From: Pseudomonas sp. B20(2017)
GTDB lineage: Bacteria > Pseudomonadota > Gammaproteobacteria > Pseudomonadales > Pseudomonadaceae
Length of the DNA: 64,000 nt
Direction: 5' to 3'
Assembly: GCF_002113125.1 (NCBI RefSeq)
Contig: NZ_NEJP01000001.1
Coordinates: forward strand, 496,001 to 560,000
Shown here: positions 46,702-56,919 of the stretch, piece by piece
How the letters are laid out: each line of letters starts with the position of its first letter
Numbering within the stretch: the first letter of the stretch is position 1
Notes under the pieces: generated by a model
The model's input: the letters and a program-made list of their open reading frames with translations, nothing else
Told to the model about the DNA's origin: nothing
Databases searched by the model: none
Program-made: the position numbers and the translations under genes

Positions 46702-47357
46702 TGAGCGCGCCCTACCCCGTGCGCCTGGCAGGCGAAGACCTCTGGCTGCTGCCGGAAAAAGCGCTGTATTGGCCCGCGCAACAGGCGCTGCTGATTGCCG
46801 ATGTGCATTTCGGCAAGGCTGCCGCTTACCGGCGCCTGGGGCAGCCGGTGCCGCAGGGCACCACGGCGAGCAACATCGCCGTGATTGAGCAATTGCTGGC
46901 GAAACTGCCGTGTCGGCAACTGATCTTTCTTGGCGACTTTCTGCATGGGCCGGGTTCGCATGCTCCGGGCACTTTAAGTGTTTTGGCTGAGTGGCGCTCA
47001 CGCCACGCCGATCTGCCGATCACGCTGATACGCGGTAATCACGATAAACGTGCCGGTGATCCGCCGCAGTCGCTGAACATCCGGGTGGTGCCGGAGCCGA
47101 TGCTGCTCGGGCCCTTCGCGTTGCAGCACGAGCCCGATCCGCACCCTGAACGGCACGTGCTAGCTGGCCACGTCCACCCTGTCTATCGGTTGAACGGCAA
47201 GGGGCGTCAGCGTTTGCGTCTGGCGTGTTTCAGGCTGGGAGAACGCATCAGCCTGCTGCCAGCCTTCGGCGCCTTCACCGGCGGTTACCCGGTGGAGAAG
47301 GAAGACAGCTGTCGGATATTTGTCATAGGCGACAACGAAATATGGCCCGTCGGCTGA
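46701..47357 (+). CDS. pdeM: Ligase-associated metallophosphoesterase/endonuclease PdeM
   Basis: A 218-residue binuclear metallophosphoesterase. The five-motif set is complete: LIADVHFGKA, FLGDFLHG, LIRGNHDKRAG, LQHEPDPHP and LAGHVHPVYRL. It is the manganese-dependent nuclease of the Lhr-ligase-exonuclease cluster. It is translationally coupled to lhr (TGATG). The gene is followed by a short gap and a convergent small gene. Confidence 0.92.
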   Translation: MSAPYPVRLAGEDLWLLPEKALYWPAQQALLIADVHFGKAAAYRRLGQPVPQGTTASNIAVIEQLLAKLPCRQLIFLGDFLHGPGSHAPGTLSVLAEWRSRHADLPITLIRGNHDKRAGDPPQSLNIRVVPEPMLLGPFALQHEPDPHPERHVLAGHVHPVYRLNGKGRQRLRLACFRLGERISLLPAFGAFTGGYPVEKEDSCRIFVIGDNEIWPVG

Positions 47358-47396
47358 AGTCCTGTTCAGGATTCTTCCGGCGGGCCATACATTCAA

Positions 47397-47606
47397 TCAA
47401 GCGACGGGCGCGGGTGGCGGTTTGTCCGGCAAGGTAGGTTCACCGGGCTCGGTCGGTTCTTCGTTGGGGGTATCGGGATCGGGCTGGTGAGGAATTCCGC
47501 CAGTCATGGCGATGGGCGGGTGTGCCAACAAGGACCAGGCCAATACGCCAACCTGATTGGGCTCGAGCCTTGCCAGTTCGGCAGTGATTTGCGGATCGAT
47601 CTTCAT
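47397..47606 (-). CDS. Small hypothetical protein with Pro/Glu-rich tail
   Basis: A 69-residue protein. The first 40 residues (KIDPQITAELARLEPNQVGV...) are predicted partly helical; the last 30 are Pro/Glu/Thr-rich and likely disordered. GAGGAG 7 bases before the ATG is a strong RBS, which supports a real gene. I do not recognise a family. It lies between the convergent pdeM and the upstream dcd gene. Confidence 0.6.
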   Translation of the reverse strand: MKIDPQITAELARLEPNQVGVLAWSLLAHPPIAMTGGIPHQPDPDTPNEEPTEPGEPTLPDKPPPAPVA

Positions 47607-47712
47607 GGAGCACTCCTCGGCGAAGGCCCGTTTCGCTGTCCGCGAATCGGGCAGTACACCCCATAGAGTGTCTACCCGCCGAAGAATTCCCGGTAACTGC
47701 CGGATGGACGGA

Positions 47713-48279
47713 TCAGGTACGAGGCAGGGTCACGCCACGCTGACCCTGGTACTTGCCGGCGCGATCCTTGTAGGAGACTTCGCATTCTTCGTCGGATTCG
47801 AGGAACAGCATCTGCGCCACGCCTTCGTTGGCGTAGATTTTCGCCGGCAGGTTGGTGGTGTTCGAGAACTCCAGGGTCACTTGGCCTTCCCACTCGGGCT
47901 CAAGCGGAGTGACGTTGACGATGATGCCGCAACGGGCGTAGGTGCTTTTCCCCAGGCAGATGGTCAGGACGTTGCGTGGAATACGGAAGTATTCAACGGT
48001 CGTGGCCAAGGCGAAGGAGTTCGGCGGAATGATGCAGACGTCGCTGTGGACGTCGACAAAGCTGCCGGCGTCGAAGTTTTTCGGATCGACGATGGCCGAA
48101 TTGATGTTGGTGAACACCTTGAAATGATTGGTGCAACGCACATCGTAGCCGTAGCTCGACACACCGTAGGAGATCACACGGCTGTCGTCGCTGCCACGTA
48201 CCTGGCGCTCGACGAACGGCTCGATCATGCCGTGTTCCTGCGCCATGCGGCGAATCCACTTGTCCGATTTGATGCTCAT
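47713..48279 (-). CDS. dcd: dCTP deaminase
   Basis: A 188-residue enzyme that deaminates dCTP to dUTP for thymidylate synthesis. Signatures are [13 protein letters not shown] at the N-terminus, [13 protein letters not shown], the catalytic block [19 protein letters not shown] with the essential Glu, and the C-terminal [12 protein letters not shown]. Length is exactly that of the family. It is divergent from the cold-shock gene. Confidence 0.95.
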   Translation of the reverse strand: MSIKSDKWIRRMAQEHGMIEPFVERQVRGSDDSRVISYGVSSYGYDVRCTNHFKVFTNINSAIVDPKNFDAGSFVDVHSDVCIIPPNSFALATTVEYFRIPRNVLTICLGKSTYARCGIIVNVTPLEPEWEGQVTLEFSNTTNLPAKIYANEGVAQMLFLESDEECEVSYKDRAGKYQGQRGVTLPRT

Positions 48280-48632
48280 GGCGGGTGTCCTGAATAGCGA
48301 GGTGGAAAAAATCTGTCCGGCATCTTACCGGGCGCGCCGCCGGGTTCAAAGTCCGGGCTGCAAATCTCGCCGAACGTGCAGGAATTACGCGGCCTGGCGA
48401 CGAACCGTCACACCGCCGATCCCTAAAACAGAGAAACCTTCGCAAGAAGCATTGGCACGTTCCGGAAAAAGGGTTAAGGTGGCGCCACTGTGCTGCTTGT
48501 GTCACTGAGAATCTCTACACGATATGTTGAATTTCGATCCAACCATCTACAAGAATTTTTCCTGCTCTTTGCACTCAGTCTCGGCCAGGGTTCTTCCTGA
48601 GTCGCAGTTATCTTTGTTCAAGGAGTTACACC
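48280..48632. other. Divergent intergenic region with long cold-shock leader
   Basis: 353 bases between dcd and the cold-shock gene. No additional gene was seen. The 3' half is AT-richer than the surroundings and probably is the long 5' untranslated leader typical of cold-shock mRNAs. A specific promoter could not be fixed with confidence. Confidence 0.4.
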
Positions 48633-48842
48633 ATGTCTAATCGCCAAACCGGTACCGTTAAGTGGTTCAACGATGAAAAAGGCTTCGGCTTCATCACTCC
48701 ACAATCCGGTGACGACCTGTTCGTTCACTTCAAAGCTATCCAATCCGACGGCTTCAAAAGCCTGAAAGAAGGCCAACAGGTTTCTTTCATCGCTACCCGC
48801 GGTCAGAAAGGCATGCAAGCTGAAGAAGTACAAGTTATCTAA
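48633..48842 (+). CDS. Cold-shock protein, CspA family
   Basis: A 69-residue single-stranded nucleic acid-binding protein and RNA chaperone. RNP1 is KGFGFITP and RNP2 is DLFVHFKAI, the two aromatic binding motifs of the OB-fold. AAGGAG lies 7 bases before the ATG. It is a single gene with its own terminator. Whether it is cold-induced or constitutive cannot be told from the sequence. Confidence 0.95.
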   Translation: MSNRQTGTVKWFNDEKGFGFITPQSGDDLFVHFKAIQSDGFKSLKEGQQVSFIATRGQKGMQAEEVQVI

Positions 48843-48861
48843 CTTGTAGCTTCTTTAGTAA

Positions 48862-48892
48862 AAGGCCCCGCCCTCAAAAGCGGGGCTTTTTT
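48862..48892 (+). terminator. Intrinsic terminator of the cold-shock gene
   Basis: GCCCCGC-CCTCAAAA-GCGGGGC followed by TTTTTT. Confidence 0.9.
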
Positions 48893-48916
48893 GTGGGCGT
48901 CTGTTTTTCCGGACGC

Positions 48917-48954
48917 AAAAAAAAGATCGCAGCCTGCGAAGGCTGCGATCTTTT
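48917..48954 (-). terminator. Intrinsic terminator of the ydiY-like gene
   Basis: AAAAGATCGCAGCC / GGCTGCGATCTTTT with loop TGCGAA. On the minus strand it ends in eight T residues, 8 bases after the gene. Confidence 0.9.
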
Positions 48955-48961
48955 GCATTGC

Positions 48962-49969
48962 TTACCAGGCGACGCCGAAGCCGGCGGTGTAGCGGGTCTT
49001 GCTCAGGTCAGCATCCTCGGTGCCGCTGATGATGTCGCGCTCGGCCTTGAGGTTAAGCGAGGCCCAGTCGGTGACCTTGTAGCGCAGGCCCATTTCCGCA
49101 TCCAGCGCATAGTCGGCCACGCCGGACAGCGGCTTGCCGACTTCGCCATTGGTGAAGAACTCGACCTTCTTGCCGATCAGGTAGCGGTTGTAGTCCCACT
49201 TCATCGCGACCGAATAGAAGTTGTCCTTGCTGCCATCGCGATACTGGTAGTCGGTGCGGTTGAGCAGCGAACCCAGGGAGAACGCCCCCAGCTCATCGTC
49301 CCAGAACTGGTAGCCCGGACCGGTACCGACCACACGCTGACGCGCCAGCTCTTCGATATGATCGCGCTTGTAGTTCAGACGGCCCTGCCAGAACCACTTG
49401 TCGGTCAGGAAGCGGTCGAGTGCGTACTCGGCGCGCCAGTTGTCGGTGGTGGTCACGTCGTCCTGCACTTCGCGGTTGTATTCGCCCTCGGCGGTGTGGC
49501 GCCAGCGACCATGGCGGGCGGACGTCTTGAAGCCGATGTCGTAATCGTCGGTGTCCTTTTCCGCGCGCTGATAATCCAGCGCCAGATCGACGTTGCCCTT
49601 CCACACCAGATCCTCGACCACCGGTTTGGGTTTGAGAATCTGCTGAATGCTCGCCAACTCCACGGTTTTTGGCGCTTCGCCGTTGGCCAGGGTGACCTTG
49701 CCGTCTTCGGCAGCGCTCAGCGACTTGGCCTTCTCGCCGTTGTAGGCGTCCTGCTTGACCAGCAACTCCTGATCGCTCTCCAGCGTCTTGACCTGCTTCC
49801 AGTCGATGGTCACTGCGCCCGCGTACTGGGTCTGGACCAGCAACTTGCCACCGTCGAACAGCGTGATTTTGCCGCTCAGCTTGTCACCGTTCTTCAACCA
49901 GACGGTGTCGGCAAGCAGGGGTGTGGACGCACTGAAGACAGCAAGGCACAGCAGGGTTCTGGACAACAT
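48962..49969 (-). CDS. YdiY-like outer-membrane protein (DUF481)
   Basis: 335 residues. The signal peptide MLSRTLLCLAVFSASTPLLA is followed by a short beta domain (TVWLKNGDKLSGKITLFDGG), then a DUF481 beta-barrel with alternating aromatic strands ending in YTAGFGVAW, whose terminal aromatic residue is the outer-membrane sorting signal. ATG 49969 starts the signal peptide. Function is unknown; relatives are salt- or acid-induced outer-membrane proteins. Confidence 0.82.
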   Translation of the reverse strand: MLSRTLLCLAVFSASTPLLADTVWLKNGDKLSGKITLFDGGKLLVQTQYAGAVTIDWKQVKTLESDQELLVKQDAYNGEKAKSLSAAEDGKVTLANGEAPKTVELASIQQILKPKPVVEDLVWKGNVDLALDYQRAEKDTDDYDIGFKTSARHGRWRHTAEGEYNREVQDDVTTTDNWRAEYALDRFLTDKWFWQGRLNYKRDHIEELARQRVVGTGPGYQFWDDELGAFSLGSLLNRTDYQYRDGSKDNFYSVAMKWDYNRYLIGKKVEFFTNGEVGKPLSGVADYALDAEMGLRYKVTDWASLNLKAERDIISGTEDADLSKTRYTAGFGVAW

Positions 49970-50134
49970 AAGCAAATCGGGGACTCAAGTTTGCGAAAAA
50001 ATGGTCGGCATTATCCGTAGGAATAATTCCCTGACAAGGAATGACCCGGCTATTTCTATTGAGTTCATTTCTCAATTGCCCTTGCACCGATTACGCTTAA
50101 GGACATAACGCGATCAAGTTCAGGAACCGCGCCC

Positions 50135-50488
50135 GTGACAGACCCGATGCATGCCTGCGAAAACGATCCGCAAATCCGACGCACGGCACTCTATTCCACC
50201 CTCGCCCAAGTGCCCGAGGGCAAGGTCGTCAGCTATGGTCAGTTGGCCGAACTGGCGGGGTTGGGGCGTGCCGCCCGCTGGGTCGGCCGGACCCTGAGCC
50301 AATTGCCCGGCGATACCAAACTGCCCTGGCACCGCGTACTCGGCGCCGGCGGTCGGATCAGCCTGCCGGCGGGCAGCCCGTCCGGGGACGAACAGCGGGC
50401 GCGATTGCGCATGGAAGGCATCACCGTCCTGAACAATCGTGTGGATATTCAGCGCCATGGCTGGCGCCCGGTAGAGCACAGCGGTTAG
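50135..50488 (+). CDS. Alkyltransferase-like (Atl) DNA-damage recognition protein
   Basis: A 117-residue homologue of the O6-alkylguanine-DNA alkyltransferase C-terminal domain. The active-site motif PCHRV reads PWHRV (KLPWHRVLGAGGRIS), so the alkyl-accepting Cys is replaced by Trp. That is the hallmark of Atl proteins, which bind O6-alkylguanine and hand it to nucleotide excision repair. VVSYGQLAELAG is the recognition helix region. GTG 50135 has AGGA 9 bases upstream; ATG 50147 is the alternative. Confidence 0.9.
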   Translation: MTDPMHACENDPQIRRTALYSTLAQVPEGKVVSYGQLAELAGLGRAARWVGRTLSQLPGDTKLPWHRVLGAGGRISLPAGSPSGDEQRARLRMEGITVLNNRVDIQRHGWRPVEHSG

Positions 50489-50531
50489 AGTGCGCGCTTT
50501 GTTTTCGCAATTTTGAGGCAGACTTCAGCCC

Positions 50532-52091
50532 ATGCCCCGTAAAACCTGGCGCGCCGCGCTCGCCGCCTATGCCAGTCCTTCGACGCTCGTGCTGTTGTTG
50601 CTGGGTTTCGCCGCCGGCCTGCCGTACATGCTGGTGTTCTCGACACTTTCGGTCTGGCTGCGTGAAGCCGGTGTGGCCCGCGAGACGATCGGCTACGCCA
50701 GCCTGATCGGTCTGGCCTACGCCTTCAAATGGGTCTGGTCGCCCCTGCTCGACCAATGGCGCCTGCCGTTGCTCGGCAAGCTGGGGCGCCGCCGCTCGTG
50801 GCTGGTACTTTCACAGACGCTGGTGATCCTCGGTCTGATCGGCATGGGTTTTTGCGACCCGCAGAAACACCTGTCCTGGCTGATCGCCATTGCGGTGGTC
50901 GTTGCATTCGCCTCCGCGACTCAGGATATCGCCGTCGACGCCTATCGCCTAGAAATCGCCGAAGACAACCGCCAGGCTGCACTGGCCGCCAGCTACATGT
51001 CCGGTTATCGGGTCGCCGCCTTGCTCGCGACTGCCGGTGCACTGTTCTTCGCCGAGGGCTTTGGCTCCACCGGTTTCAACTACCAGCACTCCGCCTGGAC
51101 CGGCACCTACGTGTTGTTCGGCGCCCTGATGGTCCCTGCCCTGCTCACCACCCTGCTGATGCGCGAGCCCCCTGTGCCGTTGCGCACCCAATTGCAGGCC
51201 GGGCGCTACACCTTCATGCATCAGTTGATGTCGGTGTTCGTGCTGATCATCCTGCTGGTGTCCGTGCCGGCGATGTTCACCCAGCTCTACAACACCGATT
51301 TCGCCAGCGTGCTGTTTGGTGACATGAGTCCGCTGGACCTGCTGCTGGAAGACCGGGCGTTCCTGCGCGCGATTCTCTACACCACGCTGACCTGCCTGTG
51401 CCTCTCGGCCATGGGTCGTCGCGGTCTGGCGCCGGTGCTGACACCGGTCAACGACTTCATCCTGCGCTACCGCTGGCAGGCGCTGCTGCTGCTCGGCCTG
51501 ATCGCCACCTATCGGATGTCCGACACGGTGATGGGCGTGATGGCCAACGTGTTCTACATCGACCAAGGCTTCACCAAGGATCAGATCGCGAGCGTCAGCA
51601 AGATCTTCGGCCTGATCATGACCCTCGTCGGCGCCGGTATGGGCGGTCTGCTGATCGTGCGCTTCGGCATCCTGCCGATCCTGTTCATCGGCGGCGCTGC
51701 ATCGGCAGCCACCAACCTGCTGTTCCTGATGCTGGCCGACATGGGCCCGAACCTGCAGATGCTGGTGGTGACGATCTCTCTCGACAACTTCAGTTCCGGT
51801 CTGGCGACCTCGGCGTTCGTCGCCTACCTGTCGAGCCTGACCAACCTGAAGTTCTCCGCCACTCAATACGCCCTGCTCAGCTCGATCATGCTCCTGCTGC
51901 CACGCCTGATCGGCGGCTACTCCGGGGTGATGGTGGAGAAATTCGGTTACCACAACTTCTTCCTGATCACCGCGCTGCTCGGCGTTCCGACCCTGGTGCT
52001 GATCGCCCTGCACTGGTTCCAGGAAAGCCGCCGCGAAGGCCCGACGCCGACGCCGGAACCCGCGCCGACCTCCGTCGTGGAAGAATCGTAA
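50532..52091 (+). CDS. ampG: AmpG-family muropeptide MFS permease
   Basis: A 519-residue inner-membrane transporter with about 14 helices. The AmpG motifs [33 protein letters not shown] and [12 protein letters not shown] are present. AmpG imports anhydromuropeptides from cell-wall turnover for recycling and, in Pseudomonas, feeds the signal for ampC induction. Whether this is the main AmpG or the AmpP paralogue is not certain. The C-terminus is a short Pro-rich tail. Confidence 0.87.
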   Translation: MPRKTWRAALAAYASPSTLVLLLLGFAAGLPYMLVFSTLSVWLREAGVARETIGYASLIGLAYAFKWVWSPLLDQWRLPLLGKLGRRRSWLVLSQTLVILGLIGMGFCDPQKHLSWLIAIAVVVAFASATQDIAVDAYRLEIAEDNRQAALAASYMSGYRVAALLATAGALFFAEGFGSTGFNYQHSAWTGTYVLFGALMVPALLTTLLMREPPVPLRTQLQAGRYTFMHQLMSVFVLIILLVSVPAMFTQLYNTDFASVLFGDMSPLDLLLEDRAFLRAILYTTLTCLCLSAMGRRGLAPVLTPVNDFILRYRWQALLLLGLIATYRMSDTVMGVMANVFYIDQGFTKDQIASVSKIFGLIMTLVGAGMGGLLIVRFGILPILFIGGAASAATNLLFLMLADMGPNLQMLVVTISLDNFSSGLATSAFVAYLSSLTNLKFSATQYALLSSIMLLLPRLIGGYSGVMVEKFGYHNFFLITALLGVPTLVLIALHWFQESRREGPTPTPEPAPTSVVEES

Positions 52092-52206
52092 GACATCTCG
52101 CACCCGGCGAGAGGGTTTGCGCCGGGGCTGCACTTCTGTACGTCGGCGGATCTCGCCGTTACACTGCTCCGTCATTTCCAGTCATAGCAACCGACAACGG
52201 CCAACC

Positions 52207-53922
52207 ATGCGCACCAGTCAATTTTTGCTCGCCACACAGAAAGAAACGCCTTCCGACGCGGTCGTGATCAGCCATCAGCTGATGCTGCGCGCCGGCATGA
52301 TCCGCAAACTCGCTTCGGGCCTGTACACCTGGCTGCCGATGGGCTTGCGAGTGATGCGCAAGGTGGAAGCCATCGTTCGCGAAGAAATGAACGCCGCCGG
52401 CTCTCTGGAAGTGTTGATGCCGAGCACCCAACCGGCCGAGCTGTGGCAGGAATCGGGACGCTGGGAAGAATACGGCCCTGAGCTGCTGCGCATCAAAGAC
52501 CGCCACGGTCGTGATTTCTGCGCGGGCCCGACCCACGAAGAAGTGATCACCGATCTGATGCGCAACGAGTTGAGCAGCTACAAACAGCTGCCGATCAACC
52601 TGTACCAGATCCAGACCAAATTCCGTGACGAAATCCGTCCACGCTTCGGCCTGATGCGCGGTCGCGAATTCATCATGAAGGACTCGTACTCCTTCCATGC
52701 GGACCAAGCGTCGCTGCAGATCACCTATGACCGCATGCACGAAGCGTACTGCAACATCTTCACCCGCCTGGGCCTGAAGTTCCGTCCGGTGGAAGCCGAC
52801 AACGGTTCGATCGGTGGCGCCGGCTCCCACGAGTTCCACGTGCTGGCCGAGTCCGGCGAAGACGATATCGTCTTCAGCAACGGCTCCGACTACGCGGCGA
52901 ACATCGAGAAGGCCGAAGCCGTGCCGCGTGAAACCTCGCGCGCCGCACCAAGTGAAGAGCTGCGCCTGGTCGACACTCCAGACACCAAGACCATCGCGGC
53001 CCTGGTGGAGAAATTCAATCTGCCGATTGAAAAGACCATCAAGACCCTGATCGTGCACGCTGAAGAAGAAGGCAAGCTGATCGCCCTGATCATCCGTGGC
53101 GACCACGAGCTGAACGAAATCAAGGCTGCCAACCAGCCAGGCGTTGCCAGCCCGCTGGTCATGGCCTCCGATGCCGAACTGCGTGAGGCCATCGGCGCCG
53201 GCGCCGGTTCCCTCGGCCCGCTGAACCTGCCGCTGCCGATCATCATCGACCGTTCGGTCGAGCTGATGAGCGACTTCGGCATCGGTGCCAACATCGACGA
53301 CAAGCACTACTTCGGCGTGAACTGGGAGCGTGACCTGCCGGTTCCGACCGTGGCCGACCTGCGCAACGTCGTGGCCGGCGACCCGAGCCCGGACGGCAAG
53401 GGCACCCTGGAAATCAAGCGCGGCATCGAAGTCGGGCACATCTTCCAGCTGGGCAACAAGTACAGCAAGGCGATGAAGTGCGAAGTGCTGGGCGAGAACG
53501 GCAAGCCGGTGACTCTGGAAATGGGTTGCTACGGTATCGGCGTTTCCCGCGTGGTGGCTGCCGCCATCGAGCAGAACAACGACGAGAACGGCATCATCTG
53601 GAGCGACGCCCTGGCACCGTTCCAGATCGCCCTGGTACCGCTGCGCTATGAAACCGAGCTGGTGCGCGAAGCCACCGACAAGCTGTACGCGGAACTGACC
53701 GCGGCCGGCTTCGAAGTGCTGCTGGACGACCGCGACAAGAAAACCAGCCCGGGCATCAAGTTCGCGGACATGGAGCTGATCGGCATTCCGCACCGGATCG
53801 TGGTCAGCGACCGCGGCCTCGCCGAAGGCAACCTGGAATACAAGAGCCGTACCGAAGGCCAGGCGCAAGCGCTGCCGGTTGCCGACGTGCTGTCCTTCCT
53901 TCAGGCCCGTATCCGCCGCTGA
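52207..53922 (+). CDS. proS: Prolyl-tRNA synthetase
   Basis: A 571-residue class II synthetase of the bacterial type with an editing insertion. Motif 1 is around [16 protein letters not shown]. Motif 2 is [27 protein letters not shown] (split), and motif 3 is [15 protein letters not shown]. The INS editing domain (about 220-400) contains [12 protein letters not shown], and the anticodon-binding domain ends the protein. The start ATG 52207 gives the standard [15 protein letters not shown]. Confidence 0.96.
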   Translation: MRTSQFLLATQKETPSDAVVISHQLMLRAGMIRKLASGLYTWLPMGLRVMRKVEAIVREEMNAAGSLEVLMPSTQPAELWQESGRWEEYGPELLRIKDRHGRDFCAGPTHEEVITDLMRNELSSYKQLPINLYQIQTKFRDEIRPRFGLMRGREFIMKDSYSFHADQASLQITYDRMHEAYCNIFTRLGLKFRPVEADNGSIGGAGSHEFHVLAESGEDDIVFSNGSDYAANIEKAEAVPRETSRAAPSEELRLVDTPDTKTIAALVEKFNLPIEKTIKTLIVHAEEEGKLIALIIRGDHELNEIKAANQPGVASPLVMASDAELREAIGAGAGSLGPLNLPLPIIIDRSVELMSDFGIGANIDDKHYFGVNWERDLPVPTVADLRNVVAGDPSPDGKGTLEIKRGIEVGHIFQLGNKYSKAMKCEVLGENGKPVTLEMGCYGIGVSRVVAAAIEQNNDENGIIWSDALAPFQIALVPLRYETELVREATDKLYAELTAAGFEVLLDDRDKKTSPGIKFADMELIGIPHRIVVSDRGLAEGNLEYKSRTEGQAQALPVADVLSFLQARIRR

Positions 53923-53939
53923 AACCAGATAGAGACGTC

Positions 53940-54893
53940 ATGTTCAAGCGAAACACCTTAGGCCTCGGTGGTGCCGCCCTGTGCGGCACCCTGCTGGTCA
54001 GCGGCTGTGCCAATCACATGTCACAACGCAGTGAGCACGAGGAACGTGTCGAGCGCAAACTGCTCGATCACAGCCTGCAGATCGATGTCGGCGAGCCCAA
54101 GGTGCTTGAGCTGCCGCAACGGCGCGTGAAGATCAACGAACAGAAGACCTTCGAAGTTACCGAGTTCGAGGTCACGCGCCATTACGACCGTTACACGCCT
54201 TATCAGCCATGGCGGGAGATCTACGAGATTCCGCTGGGCGCGGTGGCGGTGGTCGGCGGTATCGGCGCGAACGTGGTCAACGTGTTCGCCCTCGGCAATC
54301 TGCCGGACAGCGTGACACGTGACTGGCTCAGCTACGGTTTCGCCGGGCTCAACCCGTTCATGAACGTGCAATCCAACGGTCGCGCGCAACAGAACCTGGC
54401 CGGCATCGACGAAGTCCAGCGCGACAAGCGCACGGAATATTCGAGCCTGCCGTGGAGCGAGCGTCCGGTTCAGGTCAAGGCCGGCAAACAGACCTTCGAC
54501 ATGACTACCGATCGCAACGGCGTGCTGCGTCTGAACCTGCTGGACAGCCCGTTCGCCGAAAACGACCTCAATCATGTCGGCAAACTGCAGATCAGCGTCG
54601 AAGATAGCAAGGATGACGTGCATTCCGACTCGTCCCTAATGCTCAGCAGCCACCTGCGGGGCAAGCTGCTGGAGGCTCACGGGCTGATCTACGATGATCT
54701 GGAGGACGACGAAGTGAGCCAGTGGGTGCACCGGGTCAAGCGTCTGTCGGAACTGGGTCTGGAAGAAGAAGCCAGTGAGCTGGAACAAAGTCTGATCGAA
54801 CTGACCCGCAACGATCCTGAGTTACAGGCCGAATTCCTCAAGTCCCTGACCCGGGATGCGGGGCGTCTGGTGGCGGATCCGGGGCCGAACTGA
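53940..54893 (+). CDS. Hypothetical lipoprotein downstream of proS
   Basis: 317 residues. The lipobox LLVSGC gives lipid Cys at about 23. A central stretch IPLGAVAVVGGIGANVVNVFALG is hydrophobic and Gly-rich, and the C-terminal 80 residues are acidic and helical (LSELGLEEEASELEQSL). No domain family was recognised. It starts 17 bases after proS and is probably cotranscribed, then ends at a shared terminator. It is likely an envelope protein. Confidence 0.7.
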   Translation: MFKRNTLGLGGAALCGTLLVSGCANHMSQRSEHEERVERKLLDHSLQIDVGEPKVLELPQRRVKINEQKTFEVTEFEVTRHYDRYTPYQPWREIYEIPLGAVAVVGGIGANVVNVFALGNLPDSVTRDWLSYGFAGLNPFMNVQSNGRAQQNLAGIDEVQRDKRTEYSSLPWSERPVQVKAGKQTFDMTTDRNGVLRLNLLDSPFAENDLNHVGKLQISVEDSKDDVHSDSSLMLSSHLRGKLLEAHGLIYDDLEDDEVSQWVHRVKRLSELGLEEEASELEQSLIELTRNDPELQAEFLKSLTRDAGRLVADPGPN

Positions 54894-54900
54894 ACCCCTG

Positions 54901-54933
54901 AAAAATGCCCGAACCTGATTCGGGCATTTTTTT
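54901..54933. terminator. Bidirectional intrinsic terminator
   Basis: AAAAATGCCCGAA / TTCGGGCATTTTTTT around a five-base loop, between the lipoprotein gene and the convergent dinB. It is T-rich on both strands. Confidence 0.9.
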
Positions 54934-54939
54934 GTCCGC

Positions 54940-56001
54940 CTATCGCTCGAACAGCTCCATTTGTTCGAACCCGCCGCGCAAATCCTCGAGCCGCACGCCC
55001 ACTCCCAGCAACCGCACCGGTTTGCCACCGCGGTTGAACGCCTGCGTGAGCATCAACTGGTAACTGCCCAGATCCCGCCCTGCCCCGGCCTGCTCCAGTG
55101 TGGTCTGGGTGAAATCGTGAAACTTCACTTTGACGAACGGCTTGCCCGGCCGGTAACTGCTGTCGATCCGAGCCATGCGGGTTTTCAAGGTTTCGAGCAG
55201 TTCCGGGAGCTTGTCGAGGCAACTGCGCAGGTCCGGTAGATCGACGTCGTAGGTGTTTTCCACACTGATCGACTGACGGCGACTGTCGTTATGCACCAAT
55301 CGCTCATCGATCCCACGGGCCAGACTCCACAAGCGCTCGCCGAAGCTGCCGAATTCCCGCACCAGCGCCAGCTTGTCCCACTCGCGCAATTGCAGACAGT
55401 CACTGATACCGAGCCTGCTCAACTTGTCGGCCGTGACCTTGCCCACCCCGTGCAACTTGCTCACCGGCAGGCCACTGACGAAGTCTTCGACCTGATCCGG
55501 GGTGATCACGAACAAGCCGTTGGGTTTTCTCCAGTCACTGGCGATCTTGGCCAGAAACTTGTTCGGCGCCACGCCGGCGGAAACGGTGATGTGCAACTGG
55601 TTGGACACCCGGCGGCGAATGTCCTGGGCGATCCGCGTGGCGCTGCCGCCGAAATGCGCGCTGTCCGAGACGTCGAGGTAGGCCTCGTCCAGCGAAAGCG
55701 GCTCGATCAGGTCGGTGTAGTCGCTGAAGATCGTGTGAATTTCCTTGGACGCCTCGCGATAGGCGTCCATTCGCGGCTTGACGATGGTCAGGTCCGGGCA
55801 CAGCTTCAAGGCGTGTCCGGACGACATCGCCGAGCGAACCCCGTATGCCCGGGCCTCATAGTTGCAGGTGGCGATCACCCCGCGCCTGTCCGCCGAGCCA
55901 CCCACCGCCAACGGCTTGCCGGCGAGGCTCGGGTCATCCCGCATCTCGATGGCGGCGTAGAAACAGTCACAGTCGACGTGGATGATTTTTCGCTGAGTCA
56001 T
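54940..56001 (-). CDS. dinB: DNA polymerase IV (translesion, Y-family)
   Basis: A 353-residue error-prone polymerase. The catalytic start is IIHVDCDCFYAAIEMRDDP (metal Asp), followed by EARAYGVRSAMSS and SLDEAYLDVSD with the second acidic pair. The little-finger domain comes next, and the C-terminal QMELFER is a beta-clamp-binding motif. A CTG-N10-CAG LexA box lies 50 bases upstream, so SOS induction is expected. Confidence 0.95.
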   Translation of the reverse strand: MTQRKIIHVDCDCFYAAIEMRDDPSLAGKPLAVGGSADRRGVIATCNYEARAYGVRSAMSSGHALKLCPDLTIVKPRMDAYREASKEIHTIFSDYTDLIEPLSLDEAYLDVSDSAHFGGSATRIAQDIRRRVSNQLHITVSAGVAPNKFLAKIASDWRKPNGLFVITPDQVEDFVSGLPVSKLHGVGKVTADKLSRLGISDCLQLREWDKLALVREFGSFGERLWSLARGIDERLVHNDSRRQSISVENTYDVDLPDLRSCLDKLPELLETLKTRMARIDSSYRPGKPFVKVKFHDFTQTTLEQAGAGRDLGSYQLMLTQAFNRGGKPVRLLGVGVRLEDLRGGFEQMELFER

Positions 56002-56050
56002 GACAGAAAAGGAAACATGGCGAGCCGGACCGGCAGTATCTCACTGACAC

Positions 56051-56066
56051 CTGTATATAGCACCAG
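56051..56066. promoter_or_regulatory. LexA (SOS) box upstream of dinB
   Basis: CTGTATATAGCACCAG: the CTG-N10-CAG arrangement with the left half TGTATATA matching the LexA consensus well. It lies 49 bases before the dinB start codon. Confidence 0.78.
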
Positions 56067-56240
56067 TGGTATGAATGTTCTTTTCAGTTTGTAGGAAACG
56101 GACTTTGAATTTATTTTCTCAATCGAAAACCAACCTCCAATAGAGCTGAAACCCTTACCCTGCCTGACCTGCAGCCCCTGAAAAGACCGTCTGTCAGCGC
56201 TAACCGGTTGAAGCTGAAGAGGTTTTATCCGAATTGAAGG

Positions 56241-56268
56241 TTGACACCCCGGCGTTCCTCTGTAGAAT
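56241..56268 (+). promoter_or_regulatory. Sigma-70 promoter of initiator tRNA copy 1
   Basis: TTGACA, a 16-base spacer, then TAGAAT. The tRNA begins 14 bases after the -10 box. Confidence 0.88.
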
Positions 56269-56281
56269 GCCGCCACACAGA

Positions 56282-56358
<77 letters not shown>

Positions 56359-56364
56359 AACATC

Positions 56365-56396
56365 AAAAAAGGCCAATCGAAAGATTGGCCTTTTTT
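56365..56396 (+). terminator. Intrinsic terminator of tRNA copy 1
   Basis: AAAAAAGGCCAATC-GAAA-GATTGGCCTTTTTT: a perfect 14-bp stem with a GAAA tetraloop. Confidence 0.92.
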
Positions 56397-56521
56397 GTGC
56401 GCGTCGGTTTTTCGGATCCTGTCTTACATTCCGGAAATCGTTCCGATTCCGAAACTTAGCGCTTCCCCTGCGACCGTTTGCCGCGATTGCACACTTATTT
56501 GACCCTTCTCGGGATTATCGG

Positions 56522-56549
56522 TTGACACCCCGCCGTTCGCCTGTAGAAT
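56522..56549 (+). promoter_or_regulatory. Sigma-70 promoter of initiator tRNA copy 2
   Basis: TTGACA, a 16-base spacer, then TAGAAT, nearly identical to the promoter of copy 1. Confidence 0.88.
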
Positions 56550-56562
56550 GCCGCCACACAGA

Positions 56563-56639
<77 letters not shown>

Positions 56640-56644
56640 AACAT

Positions 56645-56676
56645 CAAAAAAGGCTACTCGAAAGAGTGGCCTTTTT
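56645..56676 (+). terminator. Intrinsic terminator of tRNA copy 2
   Basis: AAAAAAGGCTACTC-GAAA-GAGTGGCCTTTTTT. The stem sequence differs from copy 1, but compensating changes (one T-G wobble) keep it paired. Confidence 0.92.
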
Positions 56677-56919
56677 TGTATCTGTGGAAAAAGTCCTTTC
56701 GCAACAATGATCTGTCACTGTGCAGTGAACCGTTCAGGATCTTCAGACCCGCCGAGTTGCGACTATGCTTGAAGTCGCGGGCAAGGCGTCTGCAATCCAG
56801 GAGCTGCCCTCGCCGATACCCGGTGAGAGGCGTAGTATTTTGTGATTATTTTTTTCTACAGGGATTGGTAACTTGGCTGGATACCTCCATCCTGTCGCGC
56901 ACAATCCAAGAGGTGATTG

